Shown here one piece after another: positions 46,201 through 55,951 of a DNA stretch of 64,000 nt. The notes below the pieces were generated by a model. The model had not been told where the DNA came from. It saw only the letters and a program-made list of their open reading frames with translations, and made no database searches. Numbering within the stretch: position 1 is the stretch's first letter; each line of letters opens with the position of its first letter. Source of the DNA: Theristus sp. LFF4_11 (taxonomy: Eukaryota; Nematoda; Chromadorea; Monhysterida; Xyalidae); the NCBI GenBank assembly GCA_030248135.1, contig JASANC010002517.1, positions 1 to 64,000 of the forward strand, written 5' to 3'. Made by a program: the position numbers and the translations under genes.

Positions 46201-49200
46201 CAAGATATTGCAACGGAATTTGGTTGGTCCACGTATCATATACGTGGCAGCTAGAATAACTTGACAAACTGACAAACATGATCACATTGCAAGCACGATC
46301 AATGGAGTATTTCGATGTCGATGCAGCGAACGCAACGTTTGACCAAAATGCATTTTTTTGCTCGCTTACAGTACGCGTCCGGTCTGAGTCCGCTGATATT
46401 CTGGCTGGGTCACGTGCTGTGCGACTTCTCGTGGCTGTTGACCCTCTGGACGGTGATCTTCACCGGGATGGCCATCTTCAACGTGTCACTGCTGTTGACG
46501 CCGCTCGTCTGGTTCGTGTTCCTGCTGTTCGCAATGGCCGCACTGCCGTTCAACTACGTCATCGGCTACTTCATTCGCCGCGGCACACGCGCCTACCTGT
46601 TGTCTGCAACGATCTCGATTTTCAGTAAGGGTGGTTGCTTTACGTTGCGTCAAAACGTAAACAAAACGCAGCGCTGCTGACTGACTGACGGGCGGATTTT
46701 GTGATCTGAGTGAGCGGTTTTGTGGTCGGTCTTGTTTTGTAACAGAACCGTTGAATAAACTGGCCGCAAGTGATTCGCTCCGGATGGATGCATTCGCGAT
46801 GCGATTGGTGGCACTGCGGTGTGGTGTGTAGTTGCATCGAGACAGCCAATCAGTGCGTGTTACACTGTCGCATTCAGCGTCTGTCGTCTCGCATCTCACT
46901 TTATTCATTGATCAGTTTCATTCAACGATACATTTTCAGTGATCCTGGTGTTTGTGGTGACGGCGACGATGAGCCTCGGTCTATTGCCGATCGCGATCAT
47001 TGATGGGCTGGGTGGGTTGACGGGAATCGACCCAGACTCGGACGAAGATCGGCAACGTGTTATCGAGGATCGATTCTATGCTGGCTGGCGCGATGCGTGG
47101 CAGTGGATGAGCATCATCGGTTCGATTGCAGTTTTGCATTTTCAATTTCTTGCATATCGTTGCATTCATGGAGATTTGTCAATCGGTGAAAACACGACAC
47201 ACATTGATTGTTGGTTCTTGTGAACCACCACCACAACTATGCTAAATAGGACCGAGTCGCATGGGTTATTATGAATTGCCGAATAAAGGTTGAAACTAGT
47301 TTCCTTTCTACGTCTGCACACGCATCTAAGTCGGACAACCTAAAAAATTGATAATAATAACTGCTGATTCGCTGTGTCGTGTTGCTATGAGGTGTGAATA
47401 ATAGCAGTCACAAGTTTCACAAAACGACCGCACAATTTCATAAACTTGATTGATCAGCGCAGTCACTCCACCGTTGGCTTGCTGCATCATGCAGCCATGC
47501 ACACCCATAATACAAATGTTGCGGTATTTAGCGGATCGCCGTTTATCACCAGTGTCATTTTGTACTTTGCCGTCTTGCATTTCTTCAGGCACCGTGTTTT
47601 CGCCGGTGTATGCGTTCGTGCGCTCTCTGCTGACTGTGCAGATGACCAACGACTTCTTCTACAACGATTGTCACAGTCTTGTCAGCAGTGTTTTTGTCAA
47701 GAACTGTACCGCGTTGCTAGGTTGGTGCATCGTGCACAATGTTGCACAGAAAGCTCTTTTCATCGTTATTATTACAGTCTGTGTCTGTGTGATTAGAGAC
47801 ATCACAGACGCTTCTGGAAGACTGCATTCTGTTAAAACACACTGATGTTGCACAATCGCAAGCAACGACACAAAGTGCATGTTGGGCACTTACGCCTGCT
47901 GTATAATTAGATCGTTTATGTTTGCACAAACACGATCAGCCTCAGCAATTCCAAACTGCTGAAGCTGATACACAATGCAGCAGGCTGATTTGAGCAAGTC
48001 TGAATTGCCTCATTCTGCGCGAAACGACCATCTCTTCTCCGTTTACAAACTGATTGCGTCGCAGGACCAAACGAAACGATAACACACCCAACGCATTACA
48101 GGCGACCACACGGCGACGTCGTTCATATTCAGCGGCAATGGGCGTCAATGGTTGAATGCAAGCATCGGCTTCCCACTGCTCGTGCTGTTCGTGCACGCGG
48201 TGCTCTTTTGGCTGTTGATATTATTGGTCGATTATCGACCGTTGAAACGACTGATGCACAAGTGCAACGCTGACGATCCTCAACCGCGACAGGTTGCCAT
48301 TGTGGAACTGTACAGTCGAACTCTAAATTATGGGGAATCAGCTGATTGGTTGGTGAGTGGTCACGTGATGCATGCTTTCTGTGTAGGCATTGCTGTGGAG
48401 CGTCGTCTGTCGGAGTCTGTCGTCCTGCACAGAAAGCATGCATCACGTGACCACCAACCAATCGGCTGATTCCCTATAATTTTACAGTACGACTGTACAT
48501 TACGCGCAGATGAATGCTAATGGAACCAGCCTACTCGGCTCGGCGGATTTTCGAGCTCGACGCAGGCAATCCACATGTCAAGATTCAAATGACAGTCGAC
48601 ACAAATTGCGCAGGCTTTGCAGTTTTCGTGCAGAGTGGAAATTTTGTGAAGATTCCTATCAGCGTCTGGCTTATTATTACAGCTGAGATAAAATAACTGA
48701 AGCAGTTTCATTGCTCCTTTTTTCAACAACGAACTATTTTGATTCATCTGTCAGGTCGGTGCGGATGCAGATGTTCAGGAGGAGGTGGAACGAGTGAATC
48801 GAATGAGTCCATTGGAGGCTGCCGTCTTGTCGAATGGGCTGCACAAGCGATTCGGAAAAAATGTGGTATGTCAACGGCGAATGTTATTGAAATCGTTATT
48901 TTGCTGGTGCTGCATGACGGATTCAGAAAATCGTTTTGCGCAGGATAATTTCTTTCAAAATTACTCACGTGATTCGAATCTCTGAAATTCGTCTGAGTCA
49001 GTTGGTCAGTTTTGAACTACTGCATCAAGCATTAACTTTGCAAATGCACTGATCCGGTCCCCTCTGGTCGTTCAGAAATAATTCGTGTACCTGTAATTGC
49101 TAAAAAATCATGTATTCTATTTGCGACATGTGCAGGCCGTCAAAAGCGTCAGTTTCGGCGTCTCGCCTGGCGAGTGTTTCGGTTTGCTCGGCGTGAATGG

Positions 49201-51688
49201 CGCTGGCAAGACGACCACATTCAAAATGTTGACCGGCGAGATCGCGATCCCGAGCGGACGGGCGTTCGTCTACGGGGCGCCGGTGCACGAAGATTGGCAG
49301 AAAGTCGGTGGCACCTATCTATTTTCTTTTGCTTTTCACACCGACACTGCGTCGTGGTAGTCGTCCCAGTCTGAACGCAGTGATGTTGCACAGTCGCGAA
49401 CAAATGCACCGCACGCACAGCTTTTTTGGAAAGTGATGCAGGCATCTGCCGAAAGCGACACGCCTGCACTACACGCGCACACCGGCAGCCGCGTGTCGCC
49501 GTCGTCGCATGTGTGCCCGTGCGTTTGTGTGTCACTGTGTCACCCGGATGCACTGTGTTCGATTCTAACGACACGCGGTGCATTCGATTCGATTGATACT
49601 CAGTCGGCCAATCGGCGCGTTGTGCCTTTGTTTCTCGACGAATGCCCCTCACAGGCGTGCTCCGCCGTCGGCTATTGTCCCCAATTCGACAGCGTGCTCG
49701 ACCGGCTCACTGGCAAGCAACTGCTGCGTCTGTTCGCGCGCATCCGTGGTGTGCCCGAGGCGGACGTGCCGGCCGTTGCGGACGCCGTCATTCGTGCGGT
49801 GAACATTGAGCGATACGCCGATCGCCTGTTCGCCAAGTATAGGTGAGCGGTGCTTTGGTCGGTTTGCGTGCGGTTGCGGCTGGCTTGGTGTCACGGTCAT
49901 GTTGTTTTCCTTGACAATTGATACTTTGAATTGCATGATGCCAAGTCATAACCGCAATTGTTGGATGCCGTTTTTCACCCGACCTACCGACAATGTCGTA
50001 TGTGTATTGGGAAGACACACGCACGCACCCGACCCACGCACACAGTTCAAGGCGTTGTTTCACCGTTGTGTCTCACGGGTGGCCAAGAGAGGTGTGCTCA
50101 CCTCCAGAGCAGACTGAGTGACATTTAGCGTGACACCTTTTCACGTTGAGCAACAACAACGACCAATCTTCCAAAAACTCGCACGTCCGTCAGCGATCAT
50201 GGAATGTGCCGTGCATTGATCGATTGACTGTTACAGCGGCGGCACGAAACGTCGAGCGTCGCTCGGTCTCGCGTTGGTCGGCCGTCCGTCGGTGTTGATG
50301 CTTGACGAGCCGACGACCGGCGTTGACCCGGTGGCGCGGCGTGCCCTCTGGACGGGCTTGAACGCGCTGAAGGCTGACGCCGCCGTCGCCATACTGCTCA
50401 CGTCGCACAGGTTGGCGAATGCGAGCGTGCTTCGGGGCAATGCATCTGTGGCAGACTCACTCCGGCTGGACGTGCAAAATTCTGGTGCTACGTACGGAAC
50501 TTTTCCAAAACTGCCACATGTTCCAATGCAGCTTGTTGAACGATAAGTGTATGCGAGGGCGAGGGGTTTACTGATTGGTCCTCTTGCATGCTCGGCTCGA
50601 TGCGCAGCCAATCAGTACGCCACGCTCAAATTTCAGCATACACAAATTCACATGCGTGTTACAGTTTCGAGTGCATGTTCGCCGCATTGCTGCGATGCAG
50701 CTAAAACTATTGCATTTCATTGGCTTTGCTGGTTTGGAAGCTGGTTTCCTTGTGCATGTGCCTAACACTTGCAATGTCGAATAAAATCAATCACCCAATC
50801 ACTTTCAACTTCATTCCGCAGCATGGAGGAGTGCGACGAATTGTGCGGCCGTCTCGCGATCATGATCGAGGGCGCACTGAGTTGCGTCGGTTCGCCGCAG
50901 TATCTCAAGTCGAAATTCGGTCGTGGATACACGTTGAACGTTAGACTGGCCGAGTCGGGGCCCGGATTCGCGGAGGCACATCGCAGAATCATGGAACTGT
51001 TTCGGAAGGCGACGTTGACGGTGAGCGGGCTGCTTTCGGTGTGAGGGGCTCCCCGGAGTGTGTGAGTTCGGTTCGAGAGGGGCGTTATTTGACCACTGAT
51101 GATGAGCCTGCCCTTCTGTGTTGGATGTTCCCTTGCCCGAAAGCAGAGAACTTGGTTGATTGGCATGAGGATCGCTGTTGGAATGTGCTCTTGACTCTGG
51201 TTACGGTACGGTTAGCTCCATGTCATGCGATGCGCTCAAAACAGTCCCCGCATTACAGCACAGCGCAACCAGCGCTAGATAGACTGAGTTTCAAGCATTC
51301 TTGATGGTTTCCGTATCAGAGCGTTCTTTTCAAAACTGCACTTTACTTTGCGTGTCACCGTTCTCAGCAGCAGCAACTGTATTCGGCGACATACACACTG
51401 CGAGCGGGTTGCACCGACATGATGATGGTTCCGTTCACTGTGGAAACTGGTGATGGTGGTGGTGAACAACAACAGCAGGGGAATTGCGACGGTGAATGGG
51501 CGAAGTTGTTCGGCTGCATGGAGCAGCTGTGTCGCGAGCACGTGATCGAGGACTACAATCTGTCGCAGTCGACCCTGGAGGACGTGTTCCTGGCGTTTTC
51601 GGCCGGCCGTCAGCATCGCCCCTCCTACAACACGCGCGTCTCGTGGACCGACGTGGAGGCATCACAGCAGGCGCACTTGCACATCTGA
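34245..51688 (+). CDS. Full-length ABCA-subfamily ABC transporter, 1860 aa, 33 exons
   Basis: Lipid or sterol exporter of the ABCA type. Exons: 34245-34409, 35110-35296, 35413-35601, 37139-37402, 37517-37591, 38397-38605, 39109-39352, 39649-39825, 40065-40246, 40785-40907, 41116-41254, 41621-41775, 42079-42228, 42506-42594, 42826-42947, 43148-43320, 43450-43559, 43971-44038, 44145-44229, 44412-44657, 44928-45124, 45290-45405, 45671-45871, 46372-46624, 46940-47119, 47589-47720, 48102-48292, 48755-48865, 49136-49303, 49655-49842, 50237-50410, 50822-51020, 51368-51688; 1861 codons. Order: TM1, large ectodomain, membrane block (EYMRTMGL coupling motif), NBD1 (GHNGAGKST about 637, LSGGQ about 734, [21 protein letters not shown]), second TM half, NBD2 (GVNGAGKTT about 1530, SGGTK about 1630, [22 protein letters not shown]). 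All catalytic motifs are intact in both NBDs. The exon 3 donor (TTCG/GTTGGT) and the exon 17 acceptor are the least certain borders. Intron phases otherwise agree throughout. Confidence 0.93.
34534..34794. repeat. Minisatellite, 9 x 29 bp
   Basis: Nine essentially identical tandem copies of a 29-bp unit starting GCTGGTGAATTTGAAAAGCG, in intron 1 of the ABCA gene. Unit identity implies recent expansion or homogenisation. The long frames across it on the minus strand are repeat artefacts. Confidence 0.97.
35747..36462. mobile_element. Non-autonomous inverted-repeat element, about 716 bp
   Basis: The left end (GTGTGCACCACACCCGTGCG ... GCGCAGCCCTCA) is repeated inverted at 36397-36462. It lies in intron 3 of the ABCA gene and encodes no transposase that I can see. 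Short relatives occur at 45461-45540 and near 18024. Confidence 0.75.
36528..36620. repeat. Fragment of TGACGT-type inverted-repeat element
   Basis: AAGGCCCGTTGATGCTGACG resembles the ends of the element at 40574-40716. Partial copy in ABCA intron 3. Confidence 0.5.
37607..37660. repeat. Left end of CTAACTCTATAACATATCC element
   Basis: Matches the left terminus of the 38191-38340 element; located just after exon 5 of the ABCA gene. Confidence 0.65.
37793..37925. repeat. Dispersed about 130-bp repeat
   Basis: GTGACCCGGTCCTATTTAGG ... CGCACTGAGTCTCGG recurs at 52004-52130 and, more diverged, around 40985-41090, 47243-47355 and 13094-13195. No inverted termini are visible, so a SINE-like or conserved non-autonomous element is possible. 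It sits in intron 5 of the ABCA gene. Confidence 0.7.
38191..38340. mobile_element. MITE, about 150 bp, ACAGTCTAACTC termini
   Basis: Inverted ends ACAGTCTAACTC.ATAACATATCCAACTA enclose a palindromic interior with CACGTGATGCATGCAT. Partial copies at 20437-20473 and 37607-37660; related palindromes at 42263-42440, 48311-48498 and 60455-60607. In intron 5 of the ABCA gene. Confidence 0.82.
40465..40560. repeat. GATTGGTT-type palindromic repeat
   Basis: GATTGATTGGTTCAACCAGCCAATCAATC forms a hairpin flanked by TTTTGAATTGGAC and ATTCAAATTGCT. Similar sequences occur at 12256-12320, 43823-43890, 39425-39500 and 58098-58250, showing another dispersed family. Confidence 0.6.
40574..40716. mobile_element. 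MITE, about 143 bp, CCAGTTCATACTGACG termini
   Basis: Inverted termini CCAGTTCATACTGAC and GTCAGTATGAATGGG in intron 9 of the ABCA gene. Relatives are at 43599-43797 and 61659-61840. No coding capacity. Confidence 0.78.
42263..42440. repeat. Palindromic repeat of the CATGCATCAC family
   Basis: Begins CTATAAATTATATACAACTAGCTGATTGG and ends near CACAGAATGCATGCATCAC; it shares the GATTGGTTG and ATGCATGC core with 48311-48498. In ABCA intron 13. Confidence 0.6.
43599..43797. mobile_element. Diverged MITE of the TGACGT family
   Basis: TAAGACCTGTTCATTCTGGC at the left and GTCAGTACGAACGCGCC at the right are inverted relatives of 40574-40716. In ABCA intron 17, starting 40 bases after exon 17. Confidence 0.65.
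45461..45540. repeat. Short inverted repeat ACCATA.CCCA.GCGACGGT
   Basis: CATATACCCACGCGACGGTG and TACCGTCGCATGGGTTATGG face each other about 40 bp apart. It resembles the terminus of the 716-bp element at 35747-36462. In ABCA intron 22. Confidence 0.6.
47243..47355. repeat. Dispersed about 100-bp repeat, second intronic copy
   Basis: Shares GAATTG...AAAGGTTGAAACTAGTTTCC, ACGTCTGCA and AAAAAATTGATAATA with 13094-13195. In ABCA intron 25. Confidence 0.65.
48311..48498. mobile_element. Palindromic MITE, about 188 bp
   Basis: TACAGTCGAACTCTAAATTATGGGGAATCAGCTGATTGGTTG is mirrored at the right end (CCAACCAATCGGCTGATTCC ... TACGACTGTA). The whole element can fold into one long hairpin with a GCATGCATCACGTGACCACC stem. 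It starts 18 bases after exon 27 of the ABCA gene. A relative is at 60455-60607. Confidence 0.82.
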
Positions 51689-52873
51689 CACAGAACACAC
51701 GCTGATTGCTATTCTTGTCAATGTTGATTTCACTATTTTTCATTTATCCCCGAATCTAATCCAGAAATGAGTTTACTCGAGTTATGTCATGGATGTGTGC
51801 TTGGTCTCCGCTGCCGACCACACCGGAGTCGGGTCTTTTTGTGCTGGTGTGCGATACCATGACTCCAGCGGCAAACGAGCCGACATGTGTTATCAATTTT
51901 TGGTCAAGTTTATCAAGTTATTAGTTATCAAGTTCTGCGACTTCAATGGGTGTGCAGTCGTGAAAGGATACTAGTGTCAATCCTTATGTGGCAATTCAAA
52001 GTCGCCTAAGTGACTCGGCCCTATTGAGAGGACTCGGTTCACTTAGCCAATTTTGAATTCCCGCGTCATGCATGCAACTGCTTACCTATCTATGCGCGCA
52101 TTGAGTCTCAGTACCAAAATAAAAGATAATACCAACTTGGTGTTGCTTTAACCGCGAACTTACACTTCGTTTGTGTTGCTTTATTATCTGTTCTGTTTGC
52201 ATTCCGGTGATATTTACTTTTATTATTTCTGTCCTTTTTGGTTTGAAACAATCAAATTGTCATGTCATTTGAATTTTAATAGCATTTCAGACACGAGTAT
52301 TCGAATCGGTGCGGTTTTTTATTTGCTTGATCTTGGTGTGAACCCAGGTTGTTTTGTTCAACATTTTCATGTTGATTAGTGTATAACACACGTACTCGTT
52401 TTTTACTTTTTATTTTGAACACTTGTCGCGGGTATGTGATTAGTCTTGTGCGCTTTTCGTTATTTCAGTTTCACAAATATTCTTTAGCCTTGCACATGTT
52501 TCTATCTTTGGCTTTTGCAACAGTGCAGATCACAGTGTCAATGTTTTCTTTGTTTCTGGTCTTTCGGTTGTCATTAAAAATCTGTTGCTTGTTTTTTTTG
52601 CTCAGCTTGTTGTTAGTGCTGGTCAAACGAAACGCACAAAATCATGATTTCCTGATAAAGCTCTGTTATCTTGAAAGTGAATAAAATTTATACCCGTTGA
52701 ACACTGCTGAATGCTACGCACCCATTTTCATTCGTTGCGAAACGACGATTGGCTGGCTACTTTCTAGCTGTCGATGTTTGATCTTTGAAGGATTGCTGGA
52801 ACTCACTCAACGAACCTAAACCGCTTGTATTCAGCTCAACCGTTGATCCAGACTGAATCATTTGCGTCAAATT
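51689..52873. other. Spacer between ABCA and PELO
   Basis: Holds the ABCA 3' UTR, a copy of the 130-bp dispersed repeat (52004-52130) carrying an AATAAA at about 52119, and the PELO promoter. Both genes are on the plus strand. No other gene seen. Confidence 0.45.
52004..52130. repeat. Dispersed about 130-bp repeat, second clear copy
   Basis: Similar along its length to 37793-37925, including GAATTCCCGCGTCATGCATGC versus GAATTCCGTTGTCATGCAT. Its right end contains AATAAA, so it may supply the ABCA poly-A signal. Confidence 0.7.
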
Positions 52874-55151
52874 ATGCGTTGCTTCAAGCGAGTAATCGAG
52901 AAAGACGGAAATGGGTAAGGGGACGCTAAAATGAAAATATAAAATTATTTAGCCGGCTTCGCAGCCGCAGTTGTCTTTCCTTGAATTCCCATGTCAGAGA
53001 GGTCACTTTGCTGCCGGAGGATCCTGAGGACATGTGGCACGTTTACAACTTGATCCAGGAGGGTGACGCAGTCCGGTGCACCACCGTGCGGTATGTACAG
53101 GGTGTTTGTTTAAACCTGTCACTATTTTCACAGAATGCAGAGCTCGCGGGAAAATAGAGAGCGCGACAGGAGTTGCAAGAAAACATTTAGCCACAGAAGA
53201 GGGGTTTGAATTTCAATCAAACTCGATACATACCATGTTTAAACAAATGGACTTCAGTTTTTTCATTGGACCTTATCTTCAGTTTTAGTCGAAGCTGAAC
53301 TGTCCGTCTAGCCACTTTTAGTCCAAAGAACATTCGTATGTAACTGGTTTGAACGATATCAGGTGATTTGATGAAACTTGATGATCCAAAATTGCAAAAG
53401 ACGATACGACATGTCTGATGGCAGTTCTACCCAAAGTAGTCAGAAAGTCTTTAAGGAAGGTGACATCGGAGTCGTCGACGGGCAGCACATCGAGTCAACG
53501 TGTGACGACGACGCTGACGGTGCAGGTGGAGAGCATCGAGTATGACACGCACGCTGGCACGCTGCACTTGAAGGGGCGAAACATTCAGGAGAATCAACAT
53601 GTCAAGGTCGCATTCCCTTTGTAACAGTTGCGATATAGTTTCGTAGGTCACGAAACGATGATTCTTTGGATTACAGTAGGAAACCCCATTCAGGAACTCT
53701 GAAGACATGAGTTAAACCACAACGTGACCGTGAACCAATGCTCCACCGCGAGACCACAATGATCTGAGCCCATTGATACATACCTAGCTGTTCTTGAAGA
53801 ATTCATTAAAGTGACATTGCAGATGGGCGCTTATCACACATTGGACCTCGAGTTGAACCGACGATTTACGCTGGCCAAACGCTGCTGGGACGCCATACAC
53901 TTGGACAGACTGAACACCGCCTGCGATCCGGCGAACCGCGCCGACGTGGCTGCCGTTGTGATGCAGGTGCGCATGAGTGTCGTTTTTTAGCATTTATTTT
54001 CAGTCAATTGTTTTTCAGGCGCTTATGGAAGCCACATGCTGTTGCCAGCTGACAGCGTTTTTTCATTTCAATTTCGCCTTGTTTAGGAAGGCCTAGCGCA
54101 CGTTTGTCTGATCACCGCTCATATGACGATTCTGAAAGCGAAAATCGACGTCGGTATTCCCCGGAAGCGAAAAGGCTTGACCGGTCAGCACGACAAAGGA
54201 ATGGGCAAATTTTTTGATCAGGTCAGACCTTTGACCTGACCATTGAATTTGGTTTCTGAAGTGTGACTTGATTTGATTTGAGTTTTCAGTTTATCTGATG
54301 TTTGATTGTCAGTTGAAATTGAAAATGCAGGTCGCTTCAGCAGTGCAGCGTTACGTGAACTTCGATCTTGTGAAGTGCGTGCTGATCGCCAGTCCAGGAT
54401 TCGTGAAAGATCGGTTCTTTGAGCACTTGATGCAGTGGGCTGCCAATATGGGCCACAAGACCATCGTGGACAACCGGCCAAAGTTTATGCTCGTGCACGC
54501 CAGCAGTGGATTCAAACATTCGCTCAAGGAGGTTGCTTGGTGATCTTGATTGGAGTTTGAAGATTTGCCACAATTTTACTGAAGTCTTCGTTCACATGTT
54601 GCTGAATTACACATACCCTGTCGATTTGAATTTAGCGCTGTGTAAAAACATCATTCCTCATTCACCAAGCGAAACTTTTGTTAAACCTTCAAACATTTTC
54701 AAAAAACAAAACTCAGGTGCTCGCCGACCCATCCGTGGCGAATCGCCTGGTCGACACGAAAGCTCAGTCGGAGGTGAAAGCGCTCGCCACGTTCTATCAA
54801 ATCTTGAACGACGATCCGGGACGCGCTTATTACGGCTACAAACACGTGCTCCGGGCGGCGGAGGCGCAGGCCGTGGACACGTTGATGGTGTCCGACAATC
54901 TGTTTCGCTCGAAGGATCTACAGCAACGCAAACGTTACGTTGATCTGGTGGAACAACTCCGAGAACAGGGTGCAACGGTGTTGATCTTCTCGAGTCTACA
55001 CGTCACCGGCGAACAGCTGGCGCAGTTGAGCGGCGTCGCGGCGATCCTGCGATACCCGATGCCGGATATTGAGGACTCGGACTCGGACGATGAGTCCGTG
55101 GAGGAGAACGGAGCCGACGCGGGCGCGGCTGCTGGCGGCACGGCCACGTGA
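52874..55151 (+). CDS. PELO: Pelota (ribosome rescue factor), 399 aa
   Basis: Seven exons: 52874-52914, 52998-53090, 53456-53606, 53823-53966, 54087-54221, 54331-54531, 54717-55151; 400 codons, close to human PELO (385). Pelota/Dom34 binds the A site of stalled ribosomes with HBS1 and ABCE1 for no-go and non-stop decay. The sequence follows the family closely: [126 protein letters not shown] and [20 protein letters not shown]. The Sm-like N domain, the central eRF1-like domain and the C-terminal domain are all present. The acidic tail ([12 protein letters not shown]) ends with a Gly/Ala extension. Confidence 0.97.
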
Positions 55152-55951
55152 GGCTTCGAGGCGTGGTGCTCGTTTGCAGTTTGGTTTTGACGTTGAGGTT
55201 TTATTTACTTATTCAAGATTGATGACAAGATGTTATTGATTCATCTGTTTAGTTTGTTGATTGTATTTTCTCTGATACACTCAAGTTGTTCAAGAGGAGC
55301 TAATCACTGATGATGCCACTTGTCTTCTGCATATGATGTTGGCTAGGCCGAAATGCAGAAAACCATCCCACAACTTGGTTGCATTTCAAACTGAAAATGC
55401 ATGCTCAAACTTCAGTTTGAAACAATTTGGTTAGAGTGCTGCTATAATTATAAATATGTTTTGATGCAACAGTCGATGAATTCACGGTTGCTTGCGAGCT
55501 TTTTTCTGTTGTTCTTTTGCTTTTAGCTGGTTGGTTGACCCAAGAACTTTTTTTTACGAACTCTTTCCTTCTGATGCCGTCGCGTTTTTCTCATCGCGAA
55601 ACGTCCTGTGATACCGTTAATGAAAGTTTTCCTATTTACTGAGTGATGTCATTGGTTTTGGATTGTTACTGTTTGGAATTATGCGCAGAGTAAACGTTTT
55701 ACGGAGCTGTTTGAATGCTGGAACTTTTTTCTAACTGCAGTTACCCAACTGCTGCCATACTTTTTGTGCGATTTTTTTTATTTTTCCCGAGTACCCAAAT
55801 AATTATAATGACTAAAATTTCAACGCAAACACACAGAAAACAATGACAACATTGCAAATTTTGGTACACAGTACATCATACAACAACACAGACAATGCAA
55901 AGGCATGCTTACAAACAACGCCCAAAGAGACGACAGATTACGAACTTTGTG
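55152..55951. other. Convergent spacer between PELO and XBP1
   Basis: Contains the two 3' UTRs in tail-to-tail arrangement. No other feature seen. Confidence 0.45.

Noticed and set aside
53096..53250. TACAGGGTGTTTGTTTAAAC in PELO intron 2 as a second copy of the mariner-like element
   Set aside because: Only the first nine bases of the terminus agree and there is no convincing inverted right end; at most a very old relative, with a weak resemblance to 15765-15800.
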